Source of the DNA: Catenaria anguillulae PL171 | Lineage: Eukaryota > Blastocladiomycota > Blastocladiomycetes > Blastocladiales > Catenariaceae | Assembly (NCBI GenBank): GCA_002102555.1 | Contig: MCFL01000136.1 | Coordinates: 1-63,702, forward strand | Reading direction: 5' to 3' | DNA length: 63,702 bases | Part shown: in pieces, positions 1 to 11,501 of the stretch | Layout of the letters: each line of letters begins with the position of its first letter | How positions within the stretch are numbered: position 1 is the first letter of the stretch | Made by a program: the position numbers and the translations under genes | The notes under the pieces: model-generated | Told to the model about the DNA's origin: nothing | Databases searched by the model: none | What the model saw: only the letters and a program-made list of their open reading frames with translations

Positions 1-208
1 GGGTGAAGACGTTGGCATTGTAGGCCTTGTCGAAGAAGGAATCAAAGATCGTGCCGGAACGCCGAAAGGGCTCCATGTCCTTGATTCGTTGCTGAACCTT
101 GGCGTCGTTGCGATGTTTGGCGTGGGGGACGTAGACGGGTGTGGTCCGGGCTTCGGCAATGGCCTATTGGATGGCGAGGTACTTGGCGGAGGAGTGGATG
201 TGCGACAT
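1..208 (-). CDS. Partial unknown protein, 5' end of a gene leaving the window
   Basis: I do not recognise this product. Reading leftward, codons from about 163 to 1 are open and look coding: a basic stretch with VYVPHAKHRND, then RIKDMEPFRRSG and IFDSFFDKAYNAN, running off the left edge. An ATG at 208-206 opens the same frame, but a TAG at 166-164 interrupts it after 14 codons. Two explanations fit. The TAG may be the end of an intron (..CCAATAG), with the initiator on a tiny upstream exon such as the ATG at 297-295 followed by GTAATA, much as in the eS4 gene further right. Otherwise the frame carries a real or erroneous stop. The gene is divergent from eIF2D, so 209-511 would serve as a shared promoter. 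Confidence 0.35.
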
Positions 209-511
209 GATGATGATGGAGTACAGAAGTAAAGTTGCATTGCTCTAAGGATGATCCTGTTGGGTCAGTGTGACGACAGGAGAGCGCTTATTACCATGAT
301 ACTTGCGAGAGCAGAGGGTCTCACCGATTACATATCATTTATCTCGGCGGATCGCCCACTGATTGGCCAACACTACACAGTACACATATGAATATTCCTG
401 ATGCTGTCGAAAAACGATATGCAAAAGATGTGTCGGACGAATGAATGGATCGCACCAGCAGCAGCATTGAAATGAATTGAAGTGAAGTGAAACGAATTGA
501 CTTCCAGCATC
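209..511. other. Divergent intergenic region
   Basis: This lies between the left-edge gene (-) and eIF2D (+). It holds short GAAGTGAA/GAATTGA-type repeats at about 470-500 just before the eIF2D initiator. It may also hold a 5' intron of the left-hand gene. No clear TATA box is evident. Confidence 0.4.
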
Positions 512-2573
512 ATGTTCCGAGTATGTATTGAGTCTACTGCCGTCTCTCGCCTCAACGTCTCAACGTCCCAACGGCCACTGAACCCAACAAACACGCACGG
601 ATCACTTTCAGCGCAACTTTACTACCAAGTCCGCCTCGGCCATCAAGTCTAGCGAATGGCGCCGCACCCGCGACCGGCTTCCGCAAGGCCTACTCCCTTA
701 CCTCTCCACCGTTGCCAAAGTCTCGGCGGAACGCATCACCTTTGCCACCGACAAGGCAACCGCCACGCTCTATTGGTCCGTCCCCGACAACCACCTCCTG
801 GCCATGGATCCGGGAAATGTCGTGGACGACGTGCCTCCCAACACCATACTGCCTTCGCTTGTCGCATGCTGGAGGGCACCTGGCGGCATCCCAACGTTTT
901 GCACGCCGCCTCAGGTGATGGAAAAGATCTTTCAGGCAGCCGATCTCATGGCGCCGGGCATCTTTGGAGATTTGCCGACGTGCAGCCTGGGCAGGTAGTA
1001 GGTGTTGCATTGCTCGGTAACCCACGGTACGATTCATGCATGTCCACCTGCTCTATTTGATTCTTCGGCGACTTTGCACTCACTCGCTTACCCCGTGGAT
1101 CACGCATAGGTGTGTACTCGCCATCGGGGTTGCACTCATGGACACGCACACAATTGCAACACAGCGCAAGGGAAAAGCCGTTCGCATCATTCATTTCTAT
1201 GGCGACAACTTGTGGGAAAAGTGCGGTAAACCAAAGGTCCCAGAAATTGCTCCTGTCGTCTCTGATGAGCAACAGCCCTCCGACAACGACAATCAGCCAG
1301 ACCCACCCACCACGACGCCGGCGAACCAGCCGAACCTGGACCCTCTACTCGAAACGAATCCCTTGCAGAACCACTTGTACCTGCTCTCGACTCGCTTGCC
1401 GTCACCGACTCGTCCCCCTCAGACACCGACGATGCCGATCCTGCCGCTTCCATTGATCCAGACTCGACGACCCAGCTCGCTTTCCTGTATGCCCTCCTCG
1501 ACCTCACGGCCCTGCCACCCACCGACTTTGTCAACCTGCTGCCCATCTCGGGATCCACTTTCCACTCGCGCTTCATGCAGCCCCACGCCAAGGCCATCGA
1601 CATGAAAACCACAAAGTGGAAAAAGCTCGCCAAGTTCTTGAAGGCCATGGAAAAGGAGTTTGGCGCCTCGCCCGCGGGCGGCGCGCGCCTCGTAGCCGTC
1701 AAGGAGATGCGCGGGGGTGAGATGCAAATCACGGCCGTCAATGCAGAGCACGCGGCATTGAAGGAGGCGCAGACGCGCAGGGACCAGGAGGAGAGTGTTT
1801 CCGGCGGCAAGCCCAAGAAGAGCAAGGCAAAGGATCACGGCGCGGGCAGCAAATCGGCAGCTGCCGGATCGGTCTCAGGCGCGAGCGACGCCGCCGCTGC
1901 ACGAGTCACGGTCACGCCCTTGTTGCAACCCATTGCCACGCTTGCATTCCTGTTTCCAGACGTGCCTCGTGACACATACCTGACCCGCACGCAAGTCACG
2001 CAGGCGCTCGATGCGTACGTGGCGCAACACGCATTGACCAATCCCAAAGACGGCCGGCTCGTTCGTGTGGATGACCAGCTCGCAAAGTACGCGCCCAAGC
2101 CACCCGCACCCGTTCCCGTGTCCGCCCCAACAGGTGGCCGCACCACGCGACCCGCCTGGGAGGAGGAGGAAGAACGTGCGCGTGTGCCGCCCGTGCACTT
2201 TGCCAAGCGCGACGCCATCACTGCGGCCGTTATTGCCACCATGCGCAAATCGTATCGCGTGACGGATCCGCGCACGGGGTTGGACGATGTGCGGCGCGGC
2301 GAGTTTCGCAAGGTCGAGATTTCGACCGAAAAGCGTCAAGGGCGAAAAGTCGTCACAGTTGTCAAGTACTTGGCGCAGATCATGCCCGTGGGCGGCGAGT
2401 TGCAGGGCGAGTTATCGGCAAAGTGCGCGTCAAGTGTGTCGGTGGGAGACATGGCCGGCGTGCCTGCAGCCATGGGACCCGTGGTTCAGGTGCAGGGAGA
2501 TCAGATCAAGTTTTTCAGGACGTGGGTTGCCGAGCGAGGGGTTGCACATTTGTGTGAGTTTGGCAAAAAGTAG
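512..2573 (+). CDS. eIF2D / Tma64 (ligatin) translation initiation factor, with one frame break
   Basis: eIF2D delivers tRNA to the 40S P site and recycles post-termination 40S subunits in the cytoplasm. Proposed exons are 512-520 (M-F-R), 612-1026, 1110-1225 and 1297-2573, about 605 aa. The N-terminus TTKSASAIKSS matches the family's opening helix. FQAADLMAPG and VGVALLGNP match the PUA-like region, RFMQPHAKAIDMKTTKWKK matches the family's middle (winged-helix/SWIB-type) region, and the C-terminal SUI1 domain has KVVTVVKYL and VQVQGDQIKFF. The reading frame changes near 965-975 between GIFGD and ADVQPGQ with no possible intron; one missing T in the ATTTG run would restore it and makes the total length divisible by three. 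An alternative donor (GTAGTAGG, about 992) would splice around the break but would delete conserved residues. The last intron could end at 1269 instead of 1296. Confidence 0.9.
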
Positions 2574-5500
2574 AGGCGTGCCTGACTGTGCCGGTGTGCA
2601 TTGTTTCCAGGTCAATGTTTTGGCCGTACAACATTCCCATGGAAGATCTGTTTGCACTTGTGTGCGCATCCTCATGAAGCTTCTTCGACCGCCATCTGTT
2701 GCGCTTGGGCATTCTCTGTGCTGGTGACGAGCGGCAGACAGGTACCTACCCGAGATGCTGGAAGTGTAAAGAACAGAAAAGCGTGTCAAGTGACATGAGA
2801 ACGGCAGGTCGGATTGCGTGTTCGCATGGTCCCACCGTGGCCTCACCAAACTGCGAGGTGGGGCCGCGAACACATGTTTCGTCCTGCTCGCTCAACAAGC
2901 GAGCATGTCTTGTACAATTATCAGTTGCGAATAGCCAATGAAACGAAAACACATTCTGCTATCCGCATTCACCCTATCCACAGGTGCCTGTCAAACCTTG
3001 TCAGTCGGATTCATGCTCAGTCAGTCATCCTGACGCTTGCTACCGCTCGATGACGCTGCTCGGCTCACACCCATTCACATCTCCACCAGAAGCTTGTGGG
3101 GTAGGCGGCAGGTGCAAACGTTGCCCACCCCCTCTTGTACATGAACTCTAGCTCGAGCGTTGAGTCTACGAAACTAAAGAGTAGTCACCACAAGGTTTCT
3201 CCCTCTAAAGAGCAAACGCCCATCGAAACCTGAATAGGAGGACCGCCACGCGGCGACGGCACAGGGGATTCCCACGCATGACATTCCGTGCAACAAAATG
3301 CCCATCTGAACGAGCAGTCTTTGCTATGCATTCAGCGATCAGGATGTTGGCCCGGGTGTCAGTCAGCCAAGAGCATGACCAATGCGGAGTGAGTGTTTGC
3401 ACGGTTGATGTAGTCGTGATCCGTTTTCAAAGCCTGTGCGTCCTGCCGGGCAAGATAAATAACAAGCCGGCTGGCCGCGATGCACGCCGAGTTGCAATTG
3501 GTTTCCTTTAAATTTCGTGCCAGAATGGAAATCGTGTCTGCTCCAACCAAGCGTGGTCGATGGCGCCCTCCTTGGCCATTACGCCCAACCCAAGAAACGT
3601 GCTCGATGCGGCTGGAGCGTTGAGGTCCGTGCCCAAAAAGGATTTCTCGCTCCCCAGTCTCACAGTGTGGGTTGTTGCTCCATTTCCGACAACAACTGAG
3701 GGCCTCAACTCGGGTCAGCCAAGCAATAGAGGAGGTGCCCTTGTCCAGTGGTGCCCACATGGTGCATACGTAAGCATCGGAGTGGTGTCTCATGACTCAT
3801 ATACTGCGATCGACCGGAAGAGGAGGAAAAATAAACAATCAATTTGACGGACATAAGCGCCACCAGGTAGGGTGGGACAGAGAGAAGGAGACCACCGCAC
3901 GCCATCATGATGATGAACTGCATGAGGCGCACTGCAACAATGATGGGAGATGGAGCGGCGGCAGGGTACGAAGGTTCCATGTAGCGCGCGGTATTATGGA
4001 AAAAAAAATACTGTCCTCAGAGAAGTGCTCCTGTTCAGGTTCCCGTTCAGGTTCCCTCAGGTTACTCAGGCCTAGGTTGTTGTTGGCGGTGTGCCAAAGT
4101 CATGAGGAAAACAAGAAGGAATAGCGCCTGCAATGGAACGACGCCAGGCGGTTGGGCGGTTGGGCGGTTTGGTGGAGGGGAAGGACCGTCTCGAGTGAGG
4201 ATTCGTGTGATCAAAAAGATGATACAATGTAGGTGCAGACGGCAAGAACAACGCTCTTCATCGGTTTCCCCTGTCGTCATGAAATCGTTTAAAACGTGCA
4301 ACGCGATCGAGACGTCGGAAATTGTCATGCGATTGGCATTTATGCTGGTGATTATTTGCGCGGGATGCGCCGCAATTTTTTTGTGACGGGGGACAAAATC
4401 CCCACTTTTGTTCGCAGACGCCGCCTGCCTGGCGGGCTGCGACAGCTCAAACAACTTGATTCACGCTTTACCTCTGAGGAGTGCGATAAGTCAGGCAAAT
4501 GCCCGCCACAGTAGGCAACTCACACAGCAAACCCACTGTATCGTTGAAATGGCTGGCTTACAGTTTACAAAGCTCTCGCGACAATCGTTTCAGATGGTGC
4601 ATGTGCACCCGCAACTCGCAAGGGTTAACGTTACCGTCAGGGACGCTTGTGCGGTGTTCGCAGATGCTGAGCCACTCTTGCCCAAAGCTGCAAACGGATC
4701 CATTACGGATGCAACATTGATCCAGAAAACACTTGCCATTCTTGTGAATGGGAGATTTTTACATGTGTTTCGAGAACACTTCTTAACCTCGACCGACGTA
4801 CCGTTCGATTGCAACTCCTTATCATGCACAAGTGCAGTGATGTGTAAATATGATGTGGGGTCAATTGTGCGAAAGCCCTGAATAGCGGACTTTTCTTTTT
4901 CGCCAATCGACATGGGCGGTAAGGGTGGGTTTCGCACGCCGGAGCTGTCCGCAAGTCATTGCCGAACCCTTTCCGGAATGCAGAAAAAAGGAATCAAGTA
5001 CCGTAACGTCAATGTGACGTGCACGTGCGAGCTCGCTATAACATTGCTGCCGATAAATACCTGAAGGACGACACGATCGGGCACAAGCCCAGCAACGTGA
5101 AAGAATTGGGAGAGGAATCGTCCGATGTTGATTGCCCTTGAATCGATTCAGGATGTCCATCGCCCATTCAATGACTTTGCCACAGCAGGCGTGGGAAACA
5201 AGCTCAGTAACCGTGCTCTTCAATTTGCCACGCGATTTGTGCAAATGTCACCCCGCAGCGCAGCTCTGGCTACCGATACAGCATTGGTCGGTAAGAGTCA
5301 TGAGGTACCACCTCAAATGTTAAGGGAGAATGGGCAGATGGCACAGCACCAAACAGAGTGCGATCGCTTCTGGGCAAAATGATAATAAAAGGCTGGTCGC
5401 GTTGCACCTTCCCGATCAGGAAGGCTCGCCCGTTCGCTCGGCATCCCCGCAAGGTTTGGAAATGTTTGACACACTTGCACGTACGACGCTCGTTTCAATC

Positions 5501-6903
5501 ATGAGAGAGGGTTACTCACCGGAGAGGTCTAAGCAATGATGCGACCCTTGTCTGCAAGCATCGATTGAGTGATTTATTGTGCTGCAGCAGATGAGCGTCC
5601 ACCAAACTGACGAGCCGCGAGGTATGTACTTATGTGTGTATGTCCTAAACACAGATGGTGACTGAGAAACCCGTTCGCCTCGTGTCACATTTCTGTTCTG
5701 TGGATGAGAAGTCAGAATAATCTAACGCTAGGGAGGTCAGGCAAGCGGGTGGCAAACTCCCTTCTCGGTTTGAACCCCCGCATCCGTCATCAGTTCATGC
5801 TAAATACTATTCCGCGTCGGTCAAGGTGGCGGCGACCACACAAGTGTGCCCTGCCAAGGTCCATCCTTTTTTGCAGCGCCATCAATCGTGCTTTTGGCAG
5901 GGCCGATTTGTATGCTCGTTAGTCTGCGTTCGCTTGTGTGCAGACATGCGCAAGCTGCCAGCCCGAAGCTGCGCTGGGCATGCGGAGATTGACGCTTGCA
6001 AAGCACGAAAAAAAAAAACATGAAGGAGAAGCAAGGGAAAAAAAAAAAAAGCAAGCAAGCAAGGCGGAGGCGCGAATGACTTAATAAATGCTCTATACGC
6101 GCGATCGGGGCGGCAACAGCGCGTGCACGACAAAAAGAATGCCCATGGTGGGCAAACCGTTCGTACGCCATCGCCCCCTTTGCAGCTTCGACCCCCACCC
6201 CCACCCACGCACCCCTGCGAGCGAGTTTTCGATGACGGCCCACTGTGCCCGAAAACTCGATACAAATACTCGACAAGGCCCCTCGCATCAACAGCTCGCC
6301 CATCGAACGCCAAGTTCTAGATTTTACGTCGAGCCCGTCTCATAACGTTCCTCTCGCACTATCTATTGCCCACCACCACTCTGCCACACGGGGCCCTTCC
6401 TTTTCCTTCATTCCTGCCACCCTACCCACTGGTCCTCTTTGTTGTTCTCACCCGACTCAAAGACGCTCGCCACCCACCCATCTCGGATCGCCTCATCTAC
6501 CAGGCACCCGCTCCACCACCATCACCACCACCACCCGCGACTTGCTCTGCTCCGGCGCCGGCCACCTTCCTTCGCGGCTCTCCTCTCTTGTCTTTGGTCT
6601 TGCTCGACCCGTCAAGTGAGTGAAAATCGCGTATTCAAGTTCTGAATCGCTTCGAGCTTAGTGGCGATCCGATCAGCTTGTTTTCTTTTCTCGGACGGGA
6701 TCCAGGCTGCACAGTGCTGCACAGCGTACAGCATGTATGTTGACTTGGATTTGTTTTCCTCGCGCTGGCCACGGACCAATTATTCATTCATACCAACCGA
6801 CCCGCCTATCTGCCGACCTGCCTGGCACCCCATCCCCAGTTATCCACCCACCCACCTACGCACCCACCCGCCCATCCGCGATACACCAGCAATAAAGATC
6901 ACG
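2574..6903. other. Gene-poor 4.3-kb interval
   Basis: No open frame here has coding character or a recognisable family. The longest (about 155 codons near 4408-4881 +, 144 codons near 3359-3793 -) lack domains, plausible starts or a supporting splice pattern. Local features are small tandem repeats near 4031-4172, A-rich runs at about 6005-6060 and a pyrimidine-rich leader before the cyclin gene (about 6340-6900) with GTGAGT near 6615 that could be a 5' UTR intron donor. No tRNA or rRNA gene was found. Confidence 0.5.
4031..4172. repeat. Two short imperfect tandem repeats
   Basis: At about 4031-4070 the unit TTCAGGTTCCC recurs two to three times with decay. At about 4148-4172 the unit GGCGGTTG recurs three times. 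Both are simple direct repeats in noncoding DNA with no terminal inverted repeats or open frame beside them. Confidence 0.6.
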
Positions 6904-9820
6904 ATGCGCTCCAACTCACAATCTTCCTCGACGGCCTCGCTTGCTGCGCTCGTGTCCGCGGGCTCCCTGGCCGCTCTGCTGACGCCATCAAACTCGAGCA
7001 ACATCAAGGGTCTCTCGCTCAACCTGGCGCCCGCCGCCCTGTCGGCTACCCCTACCTCGGCCACGACTGCCCCATCTGCATCCACAGCATCATCAGCGTC
7101 AGCACGGTCTCTGGCGCCCACGCCTCCAGCGTCCGTCTCCCCCAATGGCTACCATCCCTACCAAATGCCTGCCTCCGGCGCTGGAAACACGCGTCATGCT
7201 CCCAATTGCGCGTCCACGCTGGACGACCGGCCCACCAAGCGCCGTCGGCCGGCTGTGTCCTCGTCCTCGTCAGCATCGGCCGTGTCTGCACCTGCCATGC
7301 CTGTCCCTGTGCATCCCGTTGCTCCCTTCACCATGATGTCGGCAGCCAACATGCCGCTCACGCCCAACACGCCAACATCTCAGTTCCACTTTGGTTCATG
7401 CGCAATGGGATCTTCGTCCTCGGCGTCGTTTGCCACGCTGCCCACAACTCCGCTCACGCCCGTGTCGCCTGTGGACATGGTCCAGCACCAGTATTTCCAC
7501 CAGCAACAGGGGCAGCAGCACCGTGGGACTCCAACAGCCACGACAGCTCCCATTGCTGTTGCTGCGTACGCGTTTGATCCTCGGCCCCCATCAGCTGCGC
7601 CGTCGTCAAGTGCCTCACCATCGATTATGAATGCGTCGTGCCGTGGTGCATCGTTCCCACTCTTTCAACATCAACAGCACCTTTCGCACGCAGCCGAGCT
7701 CGCTCGTCGACAAGTGTCGCCCGTCATGCCTTCGTCGGGTATCTTCCTGGTTGCTGAGCACCGCGGATTGGTCAAGGAGTCGTCGTCCCAGTTGCTTCAA
7801 CAACAATCCGTTGCTGGTGCGAGCCAAGTAGGTCCAAGAGGCGACGGCATCTTGGCGGTGGTGCCCAACGACGGGCTCGAGCTCATGTTCCGTACCGAAG
7901 CGCGGTTACCTATTTGCGACCACTTTCTCTACCATCATACTAACATGAGCGGCGGCTGCCAAGTGGCCTTTGCTCGCAAGCATACAATTGGATGGCTCAT
8001 TGAGGTTCGTTTCACACAAGCACATTTTTTCCTCTCTCGATCTTGCTTGTTCGCACCCTTTCATTGGCGGCATTTTCGTCACTTGGCTGTTTTGTTCTTG
8101 AACCTTCCTCCATCCGACCTTTGGTTTTCATGGGCCGTTTTACCCCCCCCCCCCATTCACCCATTCACCGTTCACCTTTTGCGTCACGTTTGGTCCTTTT
8201 TTTTCCCGTTAAACCCTCGCTGTCGCGTTGATTGGGCAGTGTGGCGTCCGGAAGAAAACCACAAATCGCCCGCAATGGTTTGCCGCTTCCGCCGATCATG
8301 CCCAAATCTGGTGGCTTTCCGTTATTGGATCATGTTGCTCATGTCTCACTGACATTTTTCGCGCAACATGTTGCTGATCCAACAAACGCCACCAGAAGAC
8401 CACGAACTTTCCTGGCGTGTTTCATCTTCTCTTCCCTTTGCACCTCTTCGCATTCGTTCGCCACCCAACATGGCCGTGCATGGTCATCGGTTTTTGCGTT
8501 CATTTTGCAACCCTTGCCGGGCCAAACCCCGCCACCTATATGTCGATGCATTCGCTTTCATTCCACCTCATTCAGTTCGCACCAATGCCGCGTCCACTCT
8601 CATGCGCTCCTTTTTTCTTCCACTTCTCTCATCTTTCTCTGCTTCAGCACATCGATGACTAATTCCTCCCACGTGCCTGTTTCACTTTGCAGCTCAACGC
8701 CCAACACCAGCTCTTCAGGTACAAGACCAACACCATGTGCGTGGCCGTGCAATACCTGGACCGCTTCCTGGACTGTCTCGCTCGTGAAGGCGCAGCCTTG
8801 GCCGTCGGTGCCCCACTGCCCGGCCCGGCCATTGTTAGCCCACGTAACGCCTGCGGTCCCCACTTTTCTGCGCAAAAGCCCGCGCCACTGTCGCAATGGC
8901 GCTCGTACGACTGGTATGTCACGGCGCTTGTGTGCCTCAGCTTGGCGGCCAAGATGGTGGAAGAGTATGACGACCCGACCATGAGGGACATGGTTGGCCT
9001 TGATTTCCACGCCGATCACATTCGCCAAACGCAGCTGGCGATTTGCAAAGCTCTTGGGTTTGATCTCGGTGCGGCGTCGCCCGTCAACTTTCTTGTCGAG
9101 TACACGGCACTGCCGCCCGTTCGCGACTTGGTGGCCGAGCTCTTGCCACAAAACCCGCATCGCGTCAACGCGTCGGCGCCGCACTCGCCCACGCCTGGCC
9201 ACGAGGCAAACCACGGGCTTGCAACGCCGCCCTTGTCTCCGCCTGCATCGTCTCAAGGGTCGCCTGGTAACGGCGCAGCGTACACGTCGCCGCAGCCCGC
9301 GTCGCCCACAAACCCTGCAGAGCCAAGGACAACTCTGGACAAGATCCCAACACAGGCGCCATCCGCCGATTTGGAGCAGTTCCAGTCCATGGTCGCGCCG
9401 GCAATCCTCAATCGCCTCCAAGAAGCCGCCGAGACGTACTTGATTGCCGTGCTGCCATACCCAGAGTCGGCGAGCTATACCGCGTCAGAGCTGGCTATGG
9501 CCGCGCTCAACCTGGCGCTCGAAATCCGGTCGCTCAAGGCCCACGCTGTTGCCCGCATTCATCCGGTGACTGGCGCACATCATGTGGATTACTTGCCCAA
9601 ATCGCTGGCGCTCGGGTTCTATGGGTCGTCCATGACGGAACGCACACACCGTGCACGCGATCTCATGTTGGCCATTCTGCCGCGCGAGAGATTCTTTGCG
9701 TCCGCGCCTGCTGCTCACCAGTACCAACAGCACCAGTACCTTCAGCAGCAACAACAAATGTACGCACACCACCAACAACACGGGCAATCCACCAACCCGC
9801 CCGTTGTGGCATCCCAATAG
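6904..9820 (+). CDS. Cyclin with long Ser/Ala/Pro-rich N-terminus and Gln-rich tail
   Basis: This is a regulatory partner of a cyclin-dependent kinase, probably acting at G1/S; the exact class is uncertain. Exons 6904-8004 and 8693-9820 give 742 aa. The cyclin box is split by the intron: HTIGWLIE ends exon 1, then AVQYLDRFLD, ALVCLSLAAKMVEEYDD and KALGFDLGAASPVNFL follow in exon 2, the usual helix order of a cyclin N fold with the start of the C fold. Residues 1-340 are low-complexity Ser/Ala/Thr/Pro and contain a basic DRPTKRRRP patch that may act as a nuclear signal. The tail is rich in Gln/His (QQHQYLQQQQQ). The ATG at 6904 has A at -3; an open frame extends upstream but reads like a pyrimidine-rich leader. 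The 688-nt intron is far longer than others here and ends with a good GACTAAT branch point about 30 nt before CAG. Confidence 0.88.
8005..8692 (+). other. Unusually long (688 nt) intron of the cyclin gene
   Basis: The donor GTTCGT follows a GAG codon, and the acceptor TTTGCAG lies about 30 nt after GACTAAT. The intron is strongly C+T rich and contains a run of 13 C at about 8143-8156. All frames within it lack coding character. Most other introns in the window are 46-108 nt. Confidence 0.7.
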
Positions 9821-11501
9821 ACAGCATCGCACCATCTTGCCTGGCCGCCCTGTGGTCAATTGTGTGTCCCCCACCCCACACCTCATTGTGTTGTCTCGGT
9901 CGCCTCAACGTCCCTCTCCACGCCTTGCACATTGATGTCATCCAGCCAAAATTCCATCCATTCAACGGTACCTTTTTCAAGGGCGTGAGCGTGACCAATT
10001 CTCGGCGTGTGCGTGCGTGGCAGGGCGTTGGCGTTCACATTGCTTGCGGGGTTCCATCAAATGGCTTTACCTTTCCCTCCTATGTTACAACCTTTCCTAC
10101 CGATCGCCCATCTTCTATCGACAGTTTTTATTTTTTACCTGCCCCTACCGACGGTCGTTTGCAACGATTCCTCCATCCCTGGTCCGTGTTCCTTGCACCA
10201 TTACGCTCTCGTTTCTTGACTTTTCGTCCTTGCCGTTGTCGTTCCTGGCGCGCGCGTTTGTGCCAACATCCGTTCAGTGGTGAAGCGCGTTCCACACACA
10301 CTTTATTTTCATTTCTCTTTCATCCTTCCTGACGCACCAGCTGATGCTCGGCGGGTGTGCATGCGCGCGCGGATGGCTGTGGTCGAGCGACGATTGCTGC
10401 CAACAATGGCTGTGCAACCAGTGCGCCGCCCTTTGATTACCACATCACATTTTTTTTTTTTTTTTTCGTGTTTCCCACCCTTTTGTGCGATGTTCCCTCC
10501 CGGCCATCTTGACTGATATGACGTTTGGTCTTGTATTTCCCCACCGTTGCTTCAAGTGACTGTCCCTGCCCCTCTCGCTCTACCTTCATCCCTCTACTTG
10601 CTCCTTGCCCTTGCTCGTTCTTGCATGCTCCTCCCTTGCCGAACCTCGGGCTTTTGGGTTTTGTCGCTGCCTTCCATTATACACTCCTTATGACCCACCA
10701 TTCGGCTCTCGGCTCGGCTCGGCTCGGTTCTTCTTTTTGCTTCTTTCTGTTGTGTCGTTGCATTTCCTTGATTTTTCCAACCCCCAACGTGCATTTCCGT
10801 GCGTGCGCTTGCTCTGTGATCCGAGCAGCCACGTTGGCTGGCTGTCTGTCGACTCGTCCGCCTCTTCTGACCCCGCCTATTTTGTCCATTCTTTTGATGC
10901 CTCTTTTGTCCGTTGCCTTGTCTCCCATCTTTGCGTGTATTACCCCTCATTTGCTTTAAGACCGCCGTCCCCCTCTGCCTCTCTCTCACACAAGCCTCCC
11001 GTGTCGTCCACCTCCTCGTCCCTAACTCAAGATGTCTCGCTGCTCATGCTGTTCTTTTGATGCTGTTGCCATGTCGTCGCTGTTATGTATACCCCGCTTT
11101 GAGTCTCAACGATTACCTATAAGCGCATTTCATGGTTGAATTGGCCAAGTTTATTTCCTTTTGATTTCCGAGCTCCGTTGTACCCTGGAGCACACCGCTT
11201 CGACAGCGGATGGACGGTACCAGTCCCCATTTGCGCGTTGGCCGCGACTTTGTCCGAATGCATGTTGCTGTTTTCATTTACGTAATCGTGAGCCTGAGGC
11301 ATTTTCTTTGTTCTTGGCTTGTTCGCAGCGGGAGGCATGCATGGGAGGCGCGCGAGACGCACACGGCGGTGGCGGCAGCAGGAGGTGGGTCATCCGGTCC
11401 GCAAGTGTGGCGGTGGGGCCAATCAATTAACGAAAATTGAAATGTATATTGGCACCGATATCGAGATTGAGGCAGGGGCCGGGCCACTTGTATACAATAA
11501 A
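9821..11501 (+). other. Pyrimidine-rich interval, possible long 3' UTR of the cyclin gene
   Basis: From the cyclin stop codon to about 11100 the plus strand is dominated by C and T, and no frame is credibly coding although several are open by composition alone. The first AATAAA downstream on this strand is at 11496-11501. One reading is a long, CU-rich 3' UTR; G1 cyclin mRNAs elsewhere are known targets of post-transcriptional control. A poly-T run lies at about 10447-10466 and a short GGCTC tandem repeat at about 10708-10729. Confidence 0.35.

Noticed and set aside
1226-1296. Second frame break in eIF2D around 1290
   Set aside because: It is explained by a phase-consistent intron with a GTAAAC donor; no indel is needed.
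5700-5800. Possible tRNA (GGTTTGAACCCCCG resembles a T-arm)
   Set aside because: No pairing acceptor stem, D-arm or anticodon arm could be drawn at the required spacing.
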